A stretch of 64,000 bases of DNA from Bacteroidota bacterium (GCA_020444415.1 JAHLLA010000006.1:1-64000), one strand, 5' to 3'; positions 9,201-17,322 are shown, counted from the stretch's first letter. A program made the numbers and translations. The notes: generated from the letters alone by a model not told the origin.

Positions 9201-9640
9201 TCGGAATTGTTTCGTTGGCCGGTGTGGTAGTAAACAATGGTATTGTATTAATTGATTATATTGGATTGATCAAACAACGCAAAAGAAAAGAACTGGGTTA
9301 TGAAGAAGGTGCCGACCTGCCAATCGAAATATCCAAAGAATGCATTGTGGAGGGAGGACAAACCCGTTTACGTCCTGTGCTTTTAACAGCCATCACTACC
9401 GTTTTAGGGCTGATGCCTCTGGCGATGGGCTTAAATATAGATATTTTGTCTTTCCTCGAAACATTTAATCCACATATTTATTTTGGTGGTGATAATGTAG
9501 CATTCTGGGGTCCTCTAAGCTGGACGGTTATTTTTGGTTTAAGTTTTGCTACCTTCTTAACCTTAGTGATTGTGCCATCCATGTACCACGTGCTGGTTGT
9601 TGGTAAGATGAAACTTGGGAAAGTTTTTTCAAAAAAATAA
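6218..9640 (+). CDS. RND-family efflux pump, inner membrane permease
   Basis: A 1140-residue AcrB-like proton-driven pump. Landmarks are the first TM segment near residues 22-42, porter domains, the TM4 proton-relay motif GMLVDNAIVVTENI (AcrB has DD where this has DN, as in many Bacteroidota homologues), and the TM10 region with GVVVNNGIVLIDYI. It is about 100 residues longer than classical pumps; the surplus includes extra hydrophobic segments after TM6 (roughly residues 510-575) before the second half begins at LNGWRPYTLIAG. The substrate is unknown; the GVVVNNGIVLIDY motif points to the multidrug-type rather than the heavy-metal CzcA subfamily. It is the last gene of the tolC-tetR-adaptor-pump operon. 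Confidence 0.95.
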   Translation: MEKENKKELIRSFWLSSWALKNKNTVYLIVVAIITFGLYSYITLPKELFPEISIPTVMVQTMYPGNPPVDIENLITRHLEKEIESVKGIKEMTSLSSQDVSNIFVEFQTNVDIKTALQDVKDAVDKVKSDLPADLLDDPMVTDIDFSEFPVININLSGDFNINELKNYAEDLKDEFEAVFEVSKVNINGVTEREVTINLDPFKMSALEVSYGDVENAIFSENISMSGGEIKMGDIKRSIRVIGEFVDPAEMENIIVKSENGNIVYLRDIGYVVYGFAERDSYARLAKKPVVSLQVVKKSGENLLSTIEQVITILNESKESNMIPESLVVTITQDQSETVKMQLSNLENSIILGMIFVIIVLFLFLGTRNSLFVGVAIPMSMFMSFMIMGMIGYKVNMIVLFSLILALGMLVDNAIVVTENIYRYVSKGYSLIEAAKQGTGEVAMPIISSTATTLAAFFPLLFWDSLMGEFMSYLPVTLIIVLASSLFVALVIIPVIFTDFAKKGTNVVIPKAKRSLKIAAILVLVALGFYAIGVNWAGTLMLLFALIGLLDLLFLSRLAIWFQDVALVWMEKTYLQFIQFALNGWRPYTLIAGTFLLMIFTMIFYFGSDPKVVNFPSSAPKYINILAEMPINTDIDVMDSAMHEIEDKVFEVLEPDMDIVKSVLTTVGKGAIGESEGWSGRSGGSNRGLTTVNFVEFEDRAGKDTWRILEALADNLVGQYPGITISVEEQEEGPPAGKPINLEIHGHDFNTLLYLTDTIRSVINRENIPGIEGLKIDLDVGKPELIVHIDREKARRYGLSTAQIGDVIRTALFGKEISDFKDGEDEYKIRMKLDDRYRYNIADLINQRITFRSASSGKIVQVPISAVADFEYSTTFGAITRIDRDRVITIYSNVLPGYNATEINNQLKLIMKDFEFPMGYNYDFTGEQEEQEESMAFLMTAMLIAVVLIAIILVSQFNSFVKPAMIIFTVLLSTIGVFGGLATFKMDFVVIMTGIGIVSLAGVVVNNGIVLIDYIGLIKQRKRKELGYEEGADLPIEISKECIVEGGQTRLRPVLLTAITTVLGLMPLAMGLNIDILSFLETFNPHIYFGGDNVAFWGPLSWTVIFGLSFATFLTLVIVPSMYHVLVVGKMKLGKVFSKK

Positions 9641-9693
9641 GAAATTCAGTTCTAGAAAAAAGGCGCGTATCATGTCTCTTTTTGATTTATGAA

Positions 9694-11418
9694 TTAGTTT
9701 TTAATTAACTTCTGAGCGACTATTTTGCCACTTTCAAATTCAATTTGAAAAATGTAAACACCCCTCTGAATGATACTGACATCAATACTAAAATGGGGGT
9801 TACCTGTTAAGTTGATTGCATCACTTTTATATACAATTTGTCCGATAGCGTTCACAATGACAGCTTTAAAATTTTCTTCGGGTTGGTTTTTAAAATCAAT
9901 ATGAATTTTATTCAAGGCTGGGTTTGGAGAAATGTTGAAAGTAAAAGCACTGTATTCCTGAATGCCAGTGCAATTATCGATAAGTACCTGCATGGTTTCG
10001 GTCGTTTCACAGTCATAAGCATTTGTTTCAGTTACAGAAACACTGCCATAACCTTCCCCTCCCCAAATGACGGTTATTAAATGTGTGCCGGCACCTTCAG
10101 TAATTACTCCTCCTTCCACCTGCCATGCATAAGTATTCCCTTCGGTAAAAGAGGTGGTGTATTCCTCTTCCAGGAAGTCGCAAACGATTGCCGCCCCATC
10201 AATAGACGGTGCTGGATATTCGGTAACCATGATATAATCCTCTTTTAAGATTTCTGCAGTTTGGGAGCCGTCGCCGATGGTAAGTTGAGCATCGAAGGAG
10301 CCTGAATCATTATAAACAATTACCGGGTTTTCATCGGCAGAAGTTGCTGGGTCGCCACCCTCGAAAATCCAATCCCATGTAGTTGCCGCCGTGGTAGAAT
10401 TATTGTAAAAATAAACCGTATCTCCATCACAAATTTCTGTTTTATCGGCAAAAAAGTCAGCAACAAAAGCTTGAAATTTTCGTAATAGCAGCCCCTGAGA
10501 ACCACAGGCGAAGCCAATGCCACTCGTGGTAAACTTTAGCTTGTAAATATGTGAAGACCCGGCTCCATTATGTTCAATTTCCCATGTGTCGCCACCGTTT
10601 TCGGTTTTATAAATATCCTCATCAGTCCCGCCAATATAGGCCGTTTGGTCATCAATTACCTGAACACCTTGAAAATTATGATAACCCGTAGCAAAAGTTG
10701 ACCATGAATCACCGCCATTTTGGGTCGACATGATTTTACCATCTTCACCACCAACAACGCCAAAATCCCCTTCAAAATCAACCCCCATAAAATAACGCTG
10801 AAATGTTCCAGAATAAATCTCTGACCAGGAATATCCACCATCAATTGATTTTGAAATTTTCTCATCGCCTCCTACAGCATAGAGTACTGAAGATGACGCA
10901 TAAGCTATATCTTCAACTCCTTGATTAATACCTGTTGCTGGTGTCCATATGGTTCCTCCATTATTGGTTACATAAACTTCACCACCAAAACCAGCCGCCA
11001 CACCGTTATTTTCATCCCAAAATTCTAAATCCATGAAGTACCATACTTCTGAACCAACATTTAACTCATTCCATGTTTCTCCACCATCTACGGTTTTTGC
11101 GATATAATTATTCCATCCGGCAATATAGCCAATATCGGTTGTAAGAAAACTGACAGCCTCAATACCATCCATGGTACCAGCATCTGGAAGTATTTGAGTC
11201 CAGGTATCACCGCCGTTTGTTGTTTTAAGCACGATACCATCAGCATCATAGGTATACTGCATTCCCCCGGCATATCCTATTTCACTTTGTCCGGGAGCAA
11301 AACTCATATCAAAAAGGATAAATCCTGTACCCGATTCAAGCGATTCCCAGTTTTGTGCATTCAGGTTTGTACCCACCCATATGAATAAAAAAATGAGTTG
11401 AAGCGTAATTTTTTTCAT
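9694..11418 (-). CDS. Secreted YCF48-repeat/PKD protein with T9SS type A sorting domain
   Basis: A 574-residue exported protein. The signal peptide ends NLNAQ (residues 1-22). Six repeats with TNGGDTW-like turns (KTTNGGDTW, KTVDGGETW, VTNNGGTIW, KSIDGGYSW, STQNGGDSW, KTENGGDTW) form a YCF48/BNR-type beta-propeller across about residues 25-310. A PKD-like domain follows (CDGDTVYFYNNSTTAATTWDW, about 320-390), then a second Ig-like segment. The C-terminal 85 residues are a type IX secretion sorting domain: NISPNPALNKIHIDF, GQIVYKS, GVYIFQIEFESGKIVAQKLIKN. It is therefore expected on the cell surface or released. The role is unknown; it is convergent with the efflux operon. Confidence 0.9.
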   Translation of the reverse strand: MKKITLQLIFLFIWVGTNLNAQNWESLESGTGFILFDMSFAPGQSEIGYAGGMQYTYDADGIVLKTTNGGDTWTQILPDAGTMDGIEAVSFLTTDIGYIAGWNNYIAKTVDGGETWNELNVGSEVWYFMDLEFWDENNGVAAGFGGEVYVTNNGGTIWTPATGINQGVEDIAYASSSVLYAVGGDEKISKSIDGGYSWSEIYSGTFQRYFMGVDFEGDFGVVGGEDGKIMSTQNGGDSWSTFATGYHNFQGVQVIDDQTAYIGGTDEDIYKTENGGDTWEIEHNGAGSSHIYKLKFTTSGIGFACGSQGLLLRKFQAFVADFFADKTEICDGDTVYFYNNSTTAATTWDWIFEGGDPATSADENPVIVYNDSGSFDAQLTIGDGSQTAEILKEDYIMVTEYPAPSIDGAAIVCDFLEEEYTTSFTEGNTYAWQVEGGVITEGAGTHLITVIWGGEGYGSVSVTETNAYDCETTETMQVLIDNCTGIQEYSAFTFNISPNPALNKIHIDFKNQPEENFKAVIVNAIGQIVYKSDAINLTGNPHFSIDVSIIQRGVYIFQIEFESGKIVAQKLIKN

Positions 11419-11512
11419 GACATTTAAGATTTAATTATGTGAATAGCAGTTACAGGATCAATTAATAGCGAATTGATGATTGTGCTAAAAGTAATAAAAA
11501 GAAGTACAGCTC

Positions 11513-11541
11513 CAAAAAAAAAGGCCGGATGCCCCGGCCTT
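11513..11541 (-). terminator. Rho-independent terminator of the EF-G-like gene
   Basis: AAGGCCGG (11521-11528) pairs with CCGGCCTT (11534-11541) around a 5-base loop. On the minus strand the stem is followed by a run of about ten T residues. It lies 23 bases beyond the stop codon at 11565. Confidence 0.9.
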
Positions 11542-11564
11542 ATAATCAGTATGTTATTTCAAGT

Positions 11565-13700
11565 TTAATCTTCTTCTTCCAAAGATTCTTCGTACTCTTT
11601 GAGCAGTTTGTCCTGAACATCGCCCGGAACCTGCTGGTAATTGTCGTAGGTTAACTTAAACGTTCCTCTACCTGAAGTAATAGAGCTTAATGAAGTCACA
11701 TATTTACTCATTTCAGCCAATGGAACCTTTGCTTTGATCACCTGGTTTTTACCTTCAGAATCCATCCCCATAATGATGGCACGTCTACCTTGCAAGTCAG
11801 TCATTACCGCTCCCATATTATCCTCAGGAATACTCACTACCAAGTCACAAATTGGTTCCATAATTTTTGGACCTGCATTTTTAAATGCGGTGCTGAAAGC
11901 ATGACGTCCGGCGAGTTTGAAAGAAATCTCATTGGAGTCGACCGGGTGCATTTTTCCGTCATAAATGTAAACAACAATATCGCGTGCGTAAGATCCTGTT
12001 AATGGTCCTTCATTCATGCGCTCCATGACGCCTTTTAAAATGGCGGGTAAAAAACGCTGATCAATGGCACCACCTACGATACAGTTATTGAATACCAGTT
12101 TCCCACCCCAGGGCAGATCGTGCACATCAGTACCACGAACCGGAAAATCTGTTGGATCTTTATAACCTTCAAAGTAAGGTTGGATCATGAGGTGCACCTC
12201 ACCAAACTGTCCTGAACCACCTGATTGCTTTTTATGGCGGTAATCGGCACGGGCCGATTTAGTTATGGTTTCCCTGTATGGAATTTTAGGTGTGAATAAA
12301 TTAATATCGATTTTATGAATAGTATTCAAATACCACTTCACCGTATTCACATGAAATTCACCCTGTGTTTTTAAGAGTAATTGCTTTAATTCGCGTGAAA
12401 ACTCAACGATGATAGTTGGATCGGTTTTGTGCATTTCATTTAAAACGGCACCCAGTTTCTCATCATCAGATGAGTTCTCAGGTTTGATCGCAATTGTGTA
12501 CAATGGCTCAGGTAAATGCAATGCCTCGAAACCGCCTGCTGAGGCTTTTGGGTCCATTAATGAATCACTGGTTCTTACATCTTTCAGCTTGATAGTAACT
12601 GCAATATCACCGGCATAAACAGTATCTACTTTTTCACGGTTTTTACCATTTAATATGAATAATTGTGAAATCCGTTCTTTATTGTCATTTCGTGTATTAA
12701 CAAGGTCCTGTGCTTCTTTAACCGTTCCGCCCATTACTTTAAAAAAGGAGACTTCACCCAGGTGAGGCTCAATAGATGTCTTAAATACAAACAGTGCAGT
12801 TGGGTCAGTGTCTTTACATGAAAATTCTTTCCCTTTTTTGGTCTTTTTTACCGGCATTAAGTCGGGAGAAGGACATGAAAGGGTAATAAACTCTAATATG
12901 CGGTGAATGCCGACACCATGTTTTGCTGAAGAGCACATCACCGGGAAAATGCTTCTGGAAACCATACCCAATCTAACGCCTTCTCTCATTTCGTCCATGG
13001 TAAGCGTGTCGTGTTCGAAATATTTTTCCATGAGCGCTTCATCTCCTTCGGCTGCATTTTCAACCAATGTCAGGTGCAGTTCTTCTGCTTTATCTTTCTC
13101 CGAATCTGGGATATCAGAAATTTCAGGTGCACCACCAACATCTTTAAAGGTAAGCTGCTTCATCAGGATCAGGTCGATGACTGTATTGAATCCTTCGCCT
13201 GCATTAACCGGATACTGAACGATGGTAACCTTTTCACCAAAATAGTCTTTAAGTGATCGGATGGTCTCGTCAAAATTAGCACTATGGTGGTCTAACTGGT
13301 TGATTGAAAAGAATACAGGGGTATTATTGGCAGCAGTTTGACGCCATGCTGTCTCTGTGGTTGCTTCAACACCTGCCTGGCCATTCACCAAAAAAAGTGC
13401 TGTGTCGGCAGCATCAATAGCAGCGATAGTTTCTCCAACGAAATCTGAAAATCCTGGTGTATCTATTATATTGATCTTTACATCATTAAAAATGGTATTC
13501 AATAAGGATGAGTGGACTGAGTGTTGCCTTTCAATTTCGATTTGTTTGTAATCGGAAACAGTATTATGATCTTCAACAGTTCCTTTTCTATTGATTGATT
13601 TTCCTTCAAATAGCATAGACTCAGCCATGGTAGTTTTCCCTGACTTAGCTCCACCAATCAACGCTACATTCCTAATTTCAGTCGTCTTAAAAACCTTCAT
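11565..13700 (-). CDS. Elongation factor G paralogue (EF-G2 type) with altered GTPase motifs
   Basis: A 711-residue protein with the full EF-G layout: G domain, domains II-V, and an acidic tail ending EESLEEED. The GTPase motifs deviate from canonical EF-G. G1 is GGAKSGKTT (residues 16-24) instead of AHIDAGKTT. The switch I ERGITI stretch is ERQHSV. G3 is DTPGF (80-84), with Phe where the catalytic His of DTPGH should be. G4 is NQLD (134-137) instead of NKMD. Bacteroides carries an EF-G2 paralogue reported to support translation without GTP hydrolysis; this looks like the same class (knowledge plus inference). It is monocistronic, with its own promoter and terminator, and not linked to ribosomal protein genes. 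Confidence 0.93.
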   Translation of the reverse strand: MKVFKTTEIRNVALIGGAKSGKTTMAESMLFEGKSINRKGTVEDHNTVSDYKQIEIERQHSVHSSLLNTIFNDVKINIIDTPGFSDFVGETIAAIDAADTALFLVNGQAGVEATTETAWRQTAANNTPVFFSINQLDHHSANFDETIRSLKDYFGEKVTIVQYPVNAGEGFNTVIDLILMKQLTFKDVGGAPEISDIPDSEKDKAEELHLTLVENAAEGDEALMEKYFEHDTLTMDEMREGVRLGMVSRSIFPVMCSSAKHGVGIHRILEFITLSCPSPDLMPVKKTKKGKEFSCKDTDPTALFVFKTSIEPHLGEVSFFKVMGGTVKEAQDLVNTRNDNKERISQLFILNGKNREKVDTVYAGDIAVTIKLKDVRTSDSLMDPKASAGGFEALHLPEPLYTIAIKPENSSDDEKLGAVLNEMHKTDPTIIVEFSRELKQLLLKTQGEFHVNTVKWYLNTIHKIDINLFTPKIPYRETITKSARADYRHKKQSGGSGQFGEVHLMIQPYFEGYKDPTDFPVRGTDVHDLPWGGKLVFNNCIVGGAIDQRFLPAILKGVMERMNEGPLTGSYARDIVVYIYDGKMHPVDSNEISFKLAGRHAFSTAFKNAGPKIMEPICDLVVSIPEDNMGAVMTDLQGRRAIIMGMDSEGKNQVIKAKVPLAEMSKYVTSLSSITSGRGTFKLTYDNYQQVPGDVQDKLLKEYEESLEEED

Positions 13701-13747
13701 AATATTCGTATTCTTAAATGGTTAGCACTTTAAAATTTATAGGTTGG

Positions 13748-13755
13748 CAAATGTA
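13748..13755 (-). promoter_or_regulatory. -10 element (TACATTTG) of the EF-G-like gene
   Basis: The minus strand reads TACATTTG, a full match to TAnnTTTG, 48 bases upstream of the start codon at 13700. No clear -33 TTG is seen at the expected distance. Confidence 0.6.
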
Positions 13756-13800
13756 ATAAAATAAGTTTTTCGCTAGCAGCTATTTAACTATTTATACTGA

Positions 13801-14787
13801 TTAAATTGAACCTAAGGACGCGATTTCCTTTTTGATAAATGCAAATGATGATTCTGGTATTTTAGCCCCATAATTTTCAATAACTTTTGATGCCATAAGT
13901 GATCCGAGATAACCAGCATTCATAATGCCCAGCTTATTGAAGAATCCATATAAAAACCCTGCAGCATATAAATCACCTGCACCTGTTGTGTCAATGGAAT
14001 TTGTTAGCACCGGGGGTATTTTGTAAAGAGCATCTTCAAACATCACTAAAGAACCATTTTTGCCCACTTTTACAATAGCCAGTTCTGTATTCTCTGCTAA
14101 TATCTTCAACGCCTCCATGGGATCTTCTTTTCCGGTAAAAGCCCGTGATTCTTCTTCGTTGGCAAATACAATATCAACATAGCGAGCCACCATTTCTTTA
14201 AGGAAATCCAAGTTATCCTCGACTACATTATAACTGGCCAGGTCAAGGGATATTTTTAAGCCAGCCGTTTTGGCCTTGCGAAGCACACTTTCAAGCAACT
14301 CATGGTTATGTACAATATAGCCTTCTACATGCAATATATCAAAACCGGCAAAGTCATCATCAGTGATATGGTCGCCTGATAGTTCCACCGAAGCGCCAAG
14401 GTAAGTGCCAAAAGTACGTTCTCCATCTTTACTTACGAGGGTGCTGGCAATACCCGAAGCAGTGGCAGATCGCTTTAGTTTGGGGAATATTTTACTTTTT
14501 TCCAGATCGGCAAAAAAGAAGTCTCCGGTTTCATCATTGCCCACTATACCCAAAAAGGCCGTTTCAACGCCCAGTTTTGCCAAACCATGAATGGTGTTGG
14601 CTGCCGAGCCACCCGAAACCATCTCTTTCTCAAGCAGTTCCGCTTTGGTGGCGATCAAGTTTTTAGTCATTTCATCTACCAGGATCATGCTTCCTTTTGG
14701 AAGTTTTAATACATCCAGTAACAGGTCGTCATCTAATTTTATCAGTAAATCAACAAGGGCACTTCCAATGCCTATAACTTTGGCCAT
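13801..14787 (-). CDS. PfkB-family sugar/nucleoside kinase
   Basis: A 328-residue ribokinase-fold kinase close in type to adenosine kinase-like PfkB proteins. Visible motifs are the N-terminal GSALVDLLIKL strand, the substrate-side GGSAANTIHGLAKLG (about residues 58-72), and the C-terminal PfkB signature DTTGAGDLYAAGFLYG, whose Asp is the catalytic base. It phosphorylates a sugar or nucleoside hydroxyl with ATP in the cytoplasm; the substrate cannot be fixed from sequence. Its -10 element (14804-14811) lies just beyond the end of the upstream glycosyltransferase gene, so it can be transcribed independently of that gene. Confidence 0.9.
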   Translation of the reverse strand: MAKVIGIGSALVDLLIKLDDDLLLDVLKLPKGSMILVDEMTKNLIATKAELLEKEMVSGGSAANTIHGLAKLGVETAFLGIVGNDETGDFFFADLEKSKIFPKLKRSATASGIASTLVSKDGERTFGTYLGASVELSGDHITDDDFAGFDILHVEGYIVHNHELLESVLRKAKTAGLKISLDLASYNVVEDNLDFLKEMVARYVDIVFANEEESRAFTGKEDPMEALKILAENTELAIVKVGKNGSLVMFEDALYKIPPVLTNSIDTTGAGDLYAAGFLYGFFNKLGIMNAGYLGSLMASKVIENYGAKIPESSFAFIKKEIASLGSI

Positions 14788-14803
14788 CTATTTATTTTTG
14801 CGG

Positions 14804-14811
14804 CAAAAATA
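14804..14811 (-). promoter_or_regulatory. -10 element (TATTTTTG) of the PfkB kinase gene
   Basis: The minus strand reads TATTTTTG, a full TAnnTTTG match 17 bases before the start codon, squeezed between two genes 29 bases apart. The implied leader is only about 10 bases. Confidence 0.55.
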
Positions 14812-14816
14812 ACGAA

Positions 14817-16472
14817 TTAGTTGTCTTTTGAAAGCGGCGGGTCTTCAAAATCAAATGTGAATAAAACACAGGGTTTGGTTTTTTCAATATTTTGAACCAC
14901 GGAGCCAAGTACGTTAACTTGTTCGTCTTTAATGTGTTCCTCAAAGGCAAAATAGATAACTCCCGGTTTTTTTTCGGAGCTGATATATACTATTTCATCC
15001 CGTGCACGTGAAAGGTAAAAGTGATAGCGGAATAACAAAAAACTCTTTCGGTAATAATGAAAAGGTTCAAACTCCGGATTCCAGTATGAAACCAATGGCT
15101 TACCCTCAGTTTGCTCTGCCACCTCAATAGCCAGGTTCTCTGCTGGTATTTCAGGGGTGTTCAGTTGCCTTGTAGGCAATACAATCACATCAAAGCCTAA
15201 ACGTATTACGAGTAAGGCAATGGCGATCCAGAAAAGTCGCATATGCTTCTGTTTCCAGAATAATATAGTAAGAAGAACCAGTGCTGCCGATACCCAGATA
15301 ACATTAAACAGTATATGTGAAAACTCTTTGGTTACTTCATGGAATAATGCACCGAAAGGAGCGATGCAAGCGGCCATCATCAAAATGCCCAGGATATATT
15401 CAATAACGGTTACAAGTTTATGATTATTTTCTTTTCTATCAAAATACAACCAGGTTAAAACAGTAAAAAATGGCGGTAATAGCATGATAATATAGCGGGC
15501 ATGAACCTCAGGGGACGTCCAGTACACGATAATATTAAAAACCAATATGAGCACATTGTATTTTAGAAATGGATGTGACTTGATTTTTTTATAGTTCCCC
15601 TTCGTAAATAATACCAATATCAGAACAGTCCAGGGAAGAAAATGATAAAACATGGCAAAGGGAAATGTAAAAATGCCCATCAGGGTAGTAAGCCAGCCAA
15701 AACGAATGACTGTTCGCCGGGTGGTTTGATCCAATAATATCCATAAAAGCTCTTCAGGACTGATGTCGTTGGCATTGAAATAGAGCAGGTAATATCCACC
15801 TACGATGATGATGAGGATAAATATGCCAACGAAATGCCGCCAGTTAAAAAGCATCTTAAATTGCTTGTTGGAAATAAAAAGCACCAGCAATGTAATGCCC
15901 AGAAAAACAAGGCTTGGCAGCCCTTTCATCAGATAGGTGATGGAAGTTATAAAGTAAGCTGACACAAATAACAACAGGTATTTCTTCTTTTTGAAGAACA
16001 CATACGATGTCATAAAAAACAAGTAGGTTAGCCAAGAGTACGTAATATCAATAAGGCCGTGCAATGTCTCAAAAAAGAGGATTCTGCCAATGGTCATAAA
16101 AATGAGGGCATTGATGACCCCCATTTTCGTCCCCATTTCCTTTTTCACAAAGAAAAAGATGGTTAAACTGAAAAACAATAGTGAAAGGATCATCGGGAAC
16201 CTTAAACTGGTTTCCGAATAATTGCCAAACATGGTATAGGAGGCGGTAATGAGCCAATTATACAAGGGTGGTTTTTTAAAATAAGGTTCACCTCCAATAG
16301 TGGGTGTAATGTAATCAGTGCTCTTATGCATTTCAAAAGCTACAAGTGCACGAATGGATTCATCTTCGCTGATGGGCTGATCTTCAATGTTGGTAAGAAA
16401 TACCGGGAAAAATAATAACAGCGCTAATACAAGAAAAAAATAGTGGTTTTTAATCAGGTCTTTCTTAATCAT
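14817..16472 (-). CDS. ArnT/GT39-like membrane glycosyltransferase
   Basis: A 551-residue polytopic membrane protein of the GT-C fold. After TM1 (about residues 12-28) comes the large first loop with the catalytic acidic pair (ISEDESIRALVAFEMH) and the PYFKKPPLYNWL motif typical of ArnT/PMT-type enzymes that use a polyprenyl-phosphate sugar. About twelve hydrophobic segments follow, then a soluble C-terminal region (about residues 430-551). Such enzymes move a sugar from a lipid carrier to lipid A or protein on the periplasmic face; the acceptor here is unknown. A palindrome (16578-16601) sits just upstream of its promoter. Confidence 0.88.
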   Translation of the reverse strand: MIKKDLIKNHYFFLVLALLLFFPVFLTNIEDQPISEDESIRALVAFEMHKSTDYITPTIGGEPYFKKPPLYNWLITASYTMFGNYSETSLRFPMILSLLFFSLTIFFFVKKEMGTKMGVINALIFMTIGRILFFETLHGLIDITYSWLTYLFFMTSYVFFKKKKYLLLFVSAYFITSITYLMKGLPSLVFLGITLLVLFISNKQFKMLFNWRHFVGIFILIIIVGGYYLLYFNANDISPEELLWILLDQTTRRTVIRFGWLTTLMGIFTFPFAMFYHFLPWTVLILVLFTKGNYKKIKSHPFLKYNVLILVFNIIVYWTSPEVHARYIIMLLPPFFTVLTWLYFDRKENNHKLVTVIEYILGILMMAACIAPFGALFHEVTKEFSHILFNVIWVSAALVLLTILFWKQKHMRLFWIAIALLVIRLGFDVIVLPTRQLNTPEIPAENLAIEVAEQTEGKPLVSYWNPEFEPFHYYRKSFLLFRYHFYLSRARDEIVYISSEKKPGVIYFAFEEHIKDEQVNVLGSVVQNIEKTKPCVLFTFDFEDPPLSKDN

Positions 16473-16564
16473 TATTATTCATGTTGGGTATAAGTTTAAC
16501 GAGGCACCACAGATATTCAAATATGAAATAATAATTCAGGTCTGCATTGCCGGTTTTTAAATTG

Positions 16565-16572
16565 CAAATGTA
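16565..16572 (-). promoter_or_regulatory. -10 element (TACATTTG) of the glycosyltransferase gene
   Basis: The minus strand reads TACATTTG, 93 bases upstream of the start codon at 16472. The palindrome at 16578-16601 covers the region where the -33 element should be. Confidence 0.55.
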
Positions 16573-16577
16573 AATAT

Positions 16578-16601
16578 ATGAACAGAATTCGTACTGTTCA
16601 T
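16578..16601. promoter_or_regulatory. Perfect 8-base inverted repeat in the glycosyltransferase promoter
   Basis: ATGAACAG (16578-16585) and CTGTTCAT (16594-16601) flank an 8-base spacer. The position, upstream of the minus-strand -10 and between two divergent genes, fits an operator for a dimeric repressor. The nearby TetR protein (16748) is one candidate, although the sites at its own genes have a different sequence. Confidence 0.5.
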
Positions 16602-16655
16602 GATTTAGAATTTCAATAAATATCCGTTATTTGGTATTCGGGAAATTATAAAAAT

Positions 16656-16671
16656 ATCTCTAACCAGAGAT
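16656..16671. repeat. Small inverted repeat ATCTCT-AACC-AGAGAT
   Basis: A perfect 6-base inverted repeat with a 4-base centre between the divergent glycosyltransferase and TetR genes. It has no T run, so it is not a terminator; it could be an operator. The rest of the intergenic region shows only the elements listed separately. Confidence 0.35.
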
Positions 16672-16717
16672 TTTAGGATGAAAAGGCAAATATTTTTGGA
16701 GATTTAAAAAAGGCTTG

Positions 16718-16725
16718 TATCTTTG
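16718..16725 (+). promoter_or_regulatory. Promoter (-10 TATCTTTG) of the tetR-SDR gene group
   Basis: A full match to the Bacteroidota -10 consensus, 22 bases before ATG 16748. The inverted repeat at 16728-16741 begins three bases downstream, at the predicted transcription start, an ideal place for repression. Confidence 0.75.
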
Positions 16726-16727
16726 CA

Positions 16728-16741
16728 AGTGATTACTCACT
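16728..16741. promoter_or_regulatory. Operator-like repeat AGTGA-TTAC-TCACT
   Basis: A perfect 5-base inverted repeat with a 4-base centre. It shares the TACTCAC half with the site at 17295-17306 in front of the following SDR gene. It overlaps the predicted transcription start of the TetR gene, so autoregulation is the natural reading (inference). Confidence 0.6.
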
Positions 16742-16747
16742 ATAAAA

Positions 16748-17269
16748 ATGACTGAAAAGCAGGAAAAAATATTGCATGCAGCACTCGAACTTTTTGCAAG
16801 GGAAGGTTTTACTGCCACATCCACAAGCAAGGTAGCCAAACACGCGGGAGTAAGCGAGGGCTTAATTTTCCGACATTTTGTAAATAAAGAAGGTTTGTTG
16901 AAAGCTATTTTAGATGAAGGTGAACGGAGATTTAAAGCCTTGTTCGTGGATATCGTGATGGAATCAGATCCAAAAGAGGTTATTCGGAAAACCATTGAAA
17001 TGACAAGCCAAATTGATAAAGCAGACTACAATTTCTGGAAACTGCAATACAAACTTAAATGGGAGCTTGAAGTGAGTAGCGATAAGAAAATGGAACCATT
17101 AAGGATGGCGTTGACCAATGCTTTCAGTAAATTGAACTATGAATCACCTCAATTGGAAGCGGAATTAATTCTGCTGTATATTGACGGATTGGGATCGGCT
17201 CTTCTAAAGGGTTCAACCATTCATCCTGATGAAATGAATCAATTCATCTTAAAAAAATATAATATCTAA
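16748..17269 (+). CDS. TetR/AcrR-family transcriptional regulator
   Basis: A 173-residue TetR-type regulator. The N-terminal helix-turn-helix is canonical (TEKQEKILHAALELFAREGF, then ATSTSKVAKHAGVSEGLIFRHFVNKEGLL, residues 1-50). The C-terminal part is a helical ligand domain. It is followed 53 bases later by an SDR gene, a membrane protein and an epimerase-like gene on the same strand. Similar TACTCAC-containing repeats occur before its own gene and before the SDR gene, so it probably represses this group. The ligand is unknown; lipid- or aldehyde-like metabolites would fit the neighbours but this is speculative. Confidence 0.92.
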   Translation: MTEKQEKILHAALELFAREGFTATSTSKVAKHAGVSEGLIFRHFVNKEGLLKAILDEGERRFKALFVDIVMESDPKEVIRKTIEMTSQIDKADYNFWKLQYKLKWELEVSSDKKMEPLRMALTNAFSKLNYESPQLEAELILLYIDGLGSALLKGSTIHPDEMNQFILKKYNI

Positions 17270-17294
17270 AAAAATTTTCAATTTTTTAAAAAGA

Positions 17295-17306
17295 GAGTAA
17301 GTACTC
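17295..17306. promoter_or_regulatory. Operator-like repeat GAGTA-AG-TACTC before the SDR gene
   Basis: A perfect 5-base inverted repeat, continued as TACTCACAC, 17 bases before ATG 17323. The half-site TACTCAC is shared with 16734-16740. No TAnnTTTG element is seen between the two genes, so the site may tune read-through from the tetR promoter or mark an unseen promoter. Confidence 0.55.
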
Positions 17307-17322
17307 ACACTAAACGAAAACA

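Noticed and set aside
12907-13218. Plus-strand Ser/Cys-rich frame within the EF-G-like gene
   Set aside because: Antisense shadow of a conserved gene; composition is typical of a reversed coding strand.
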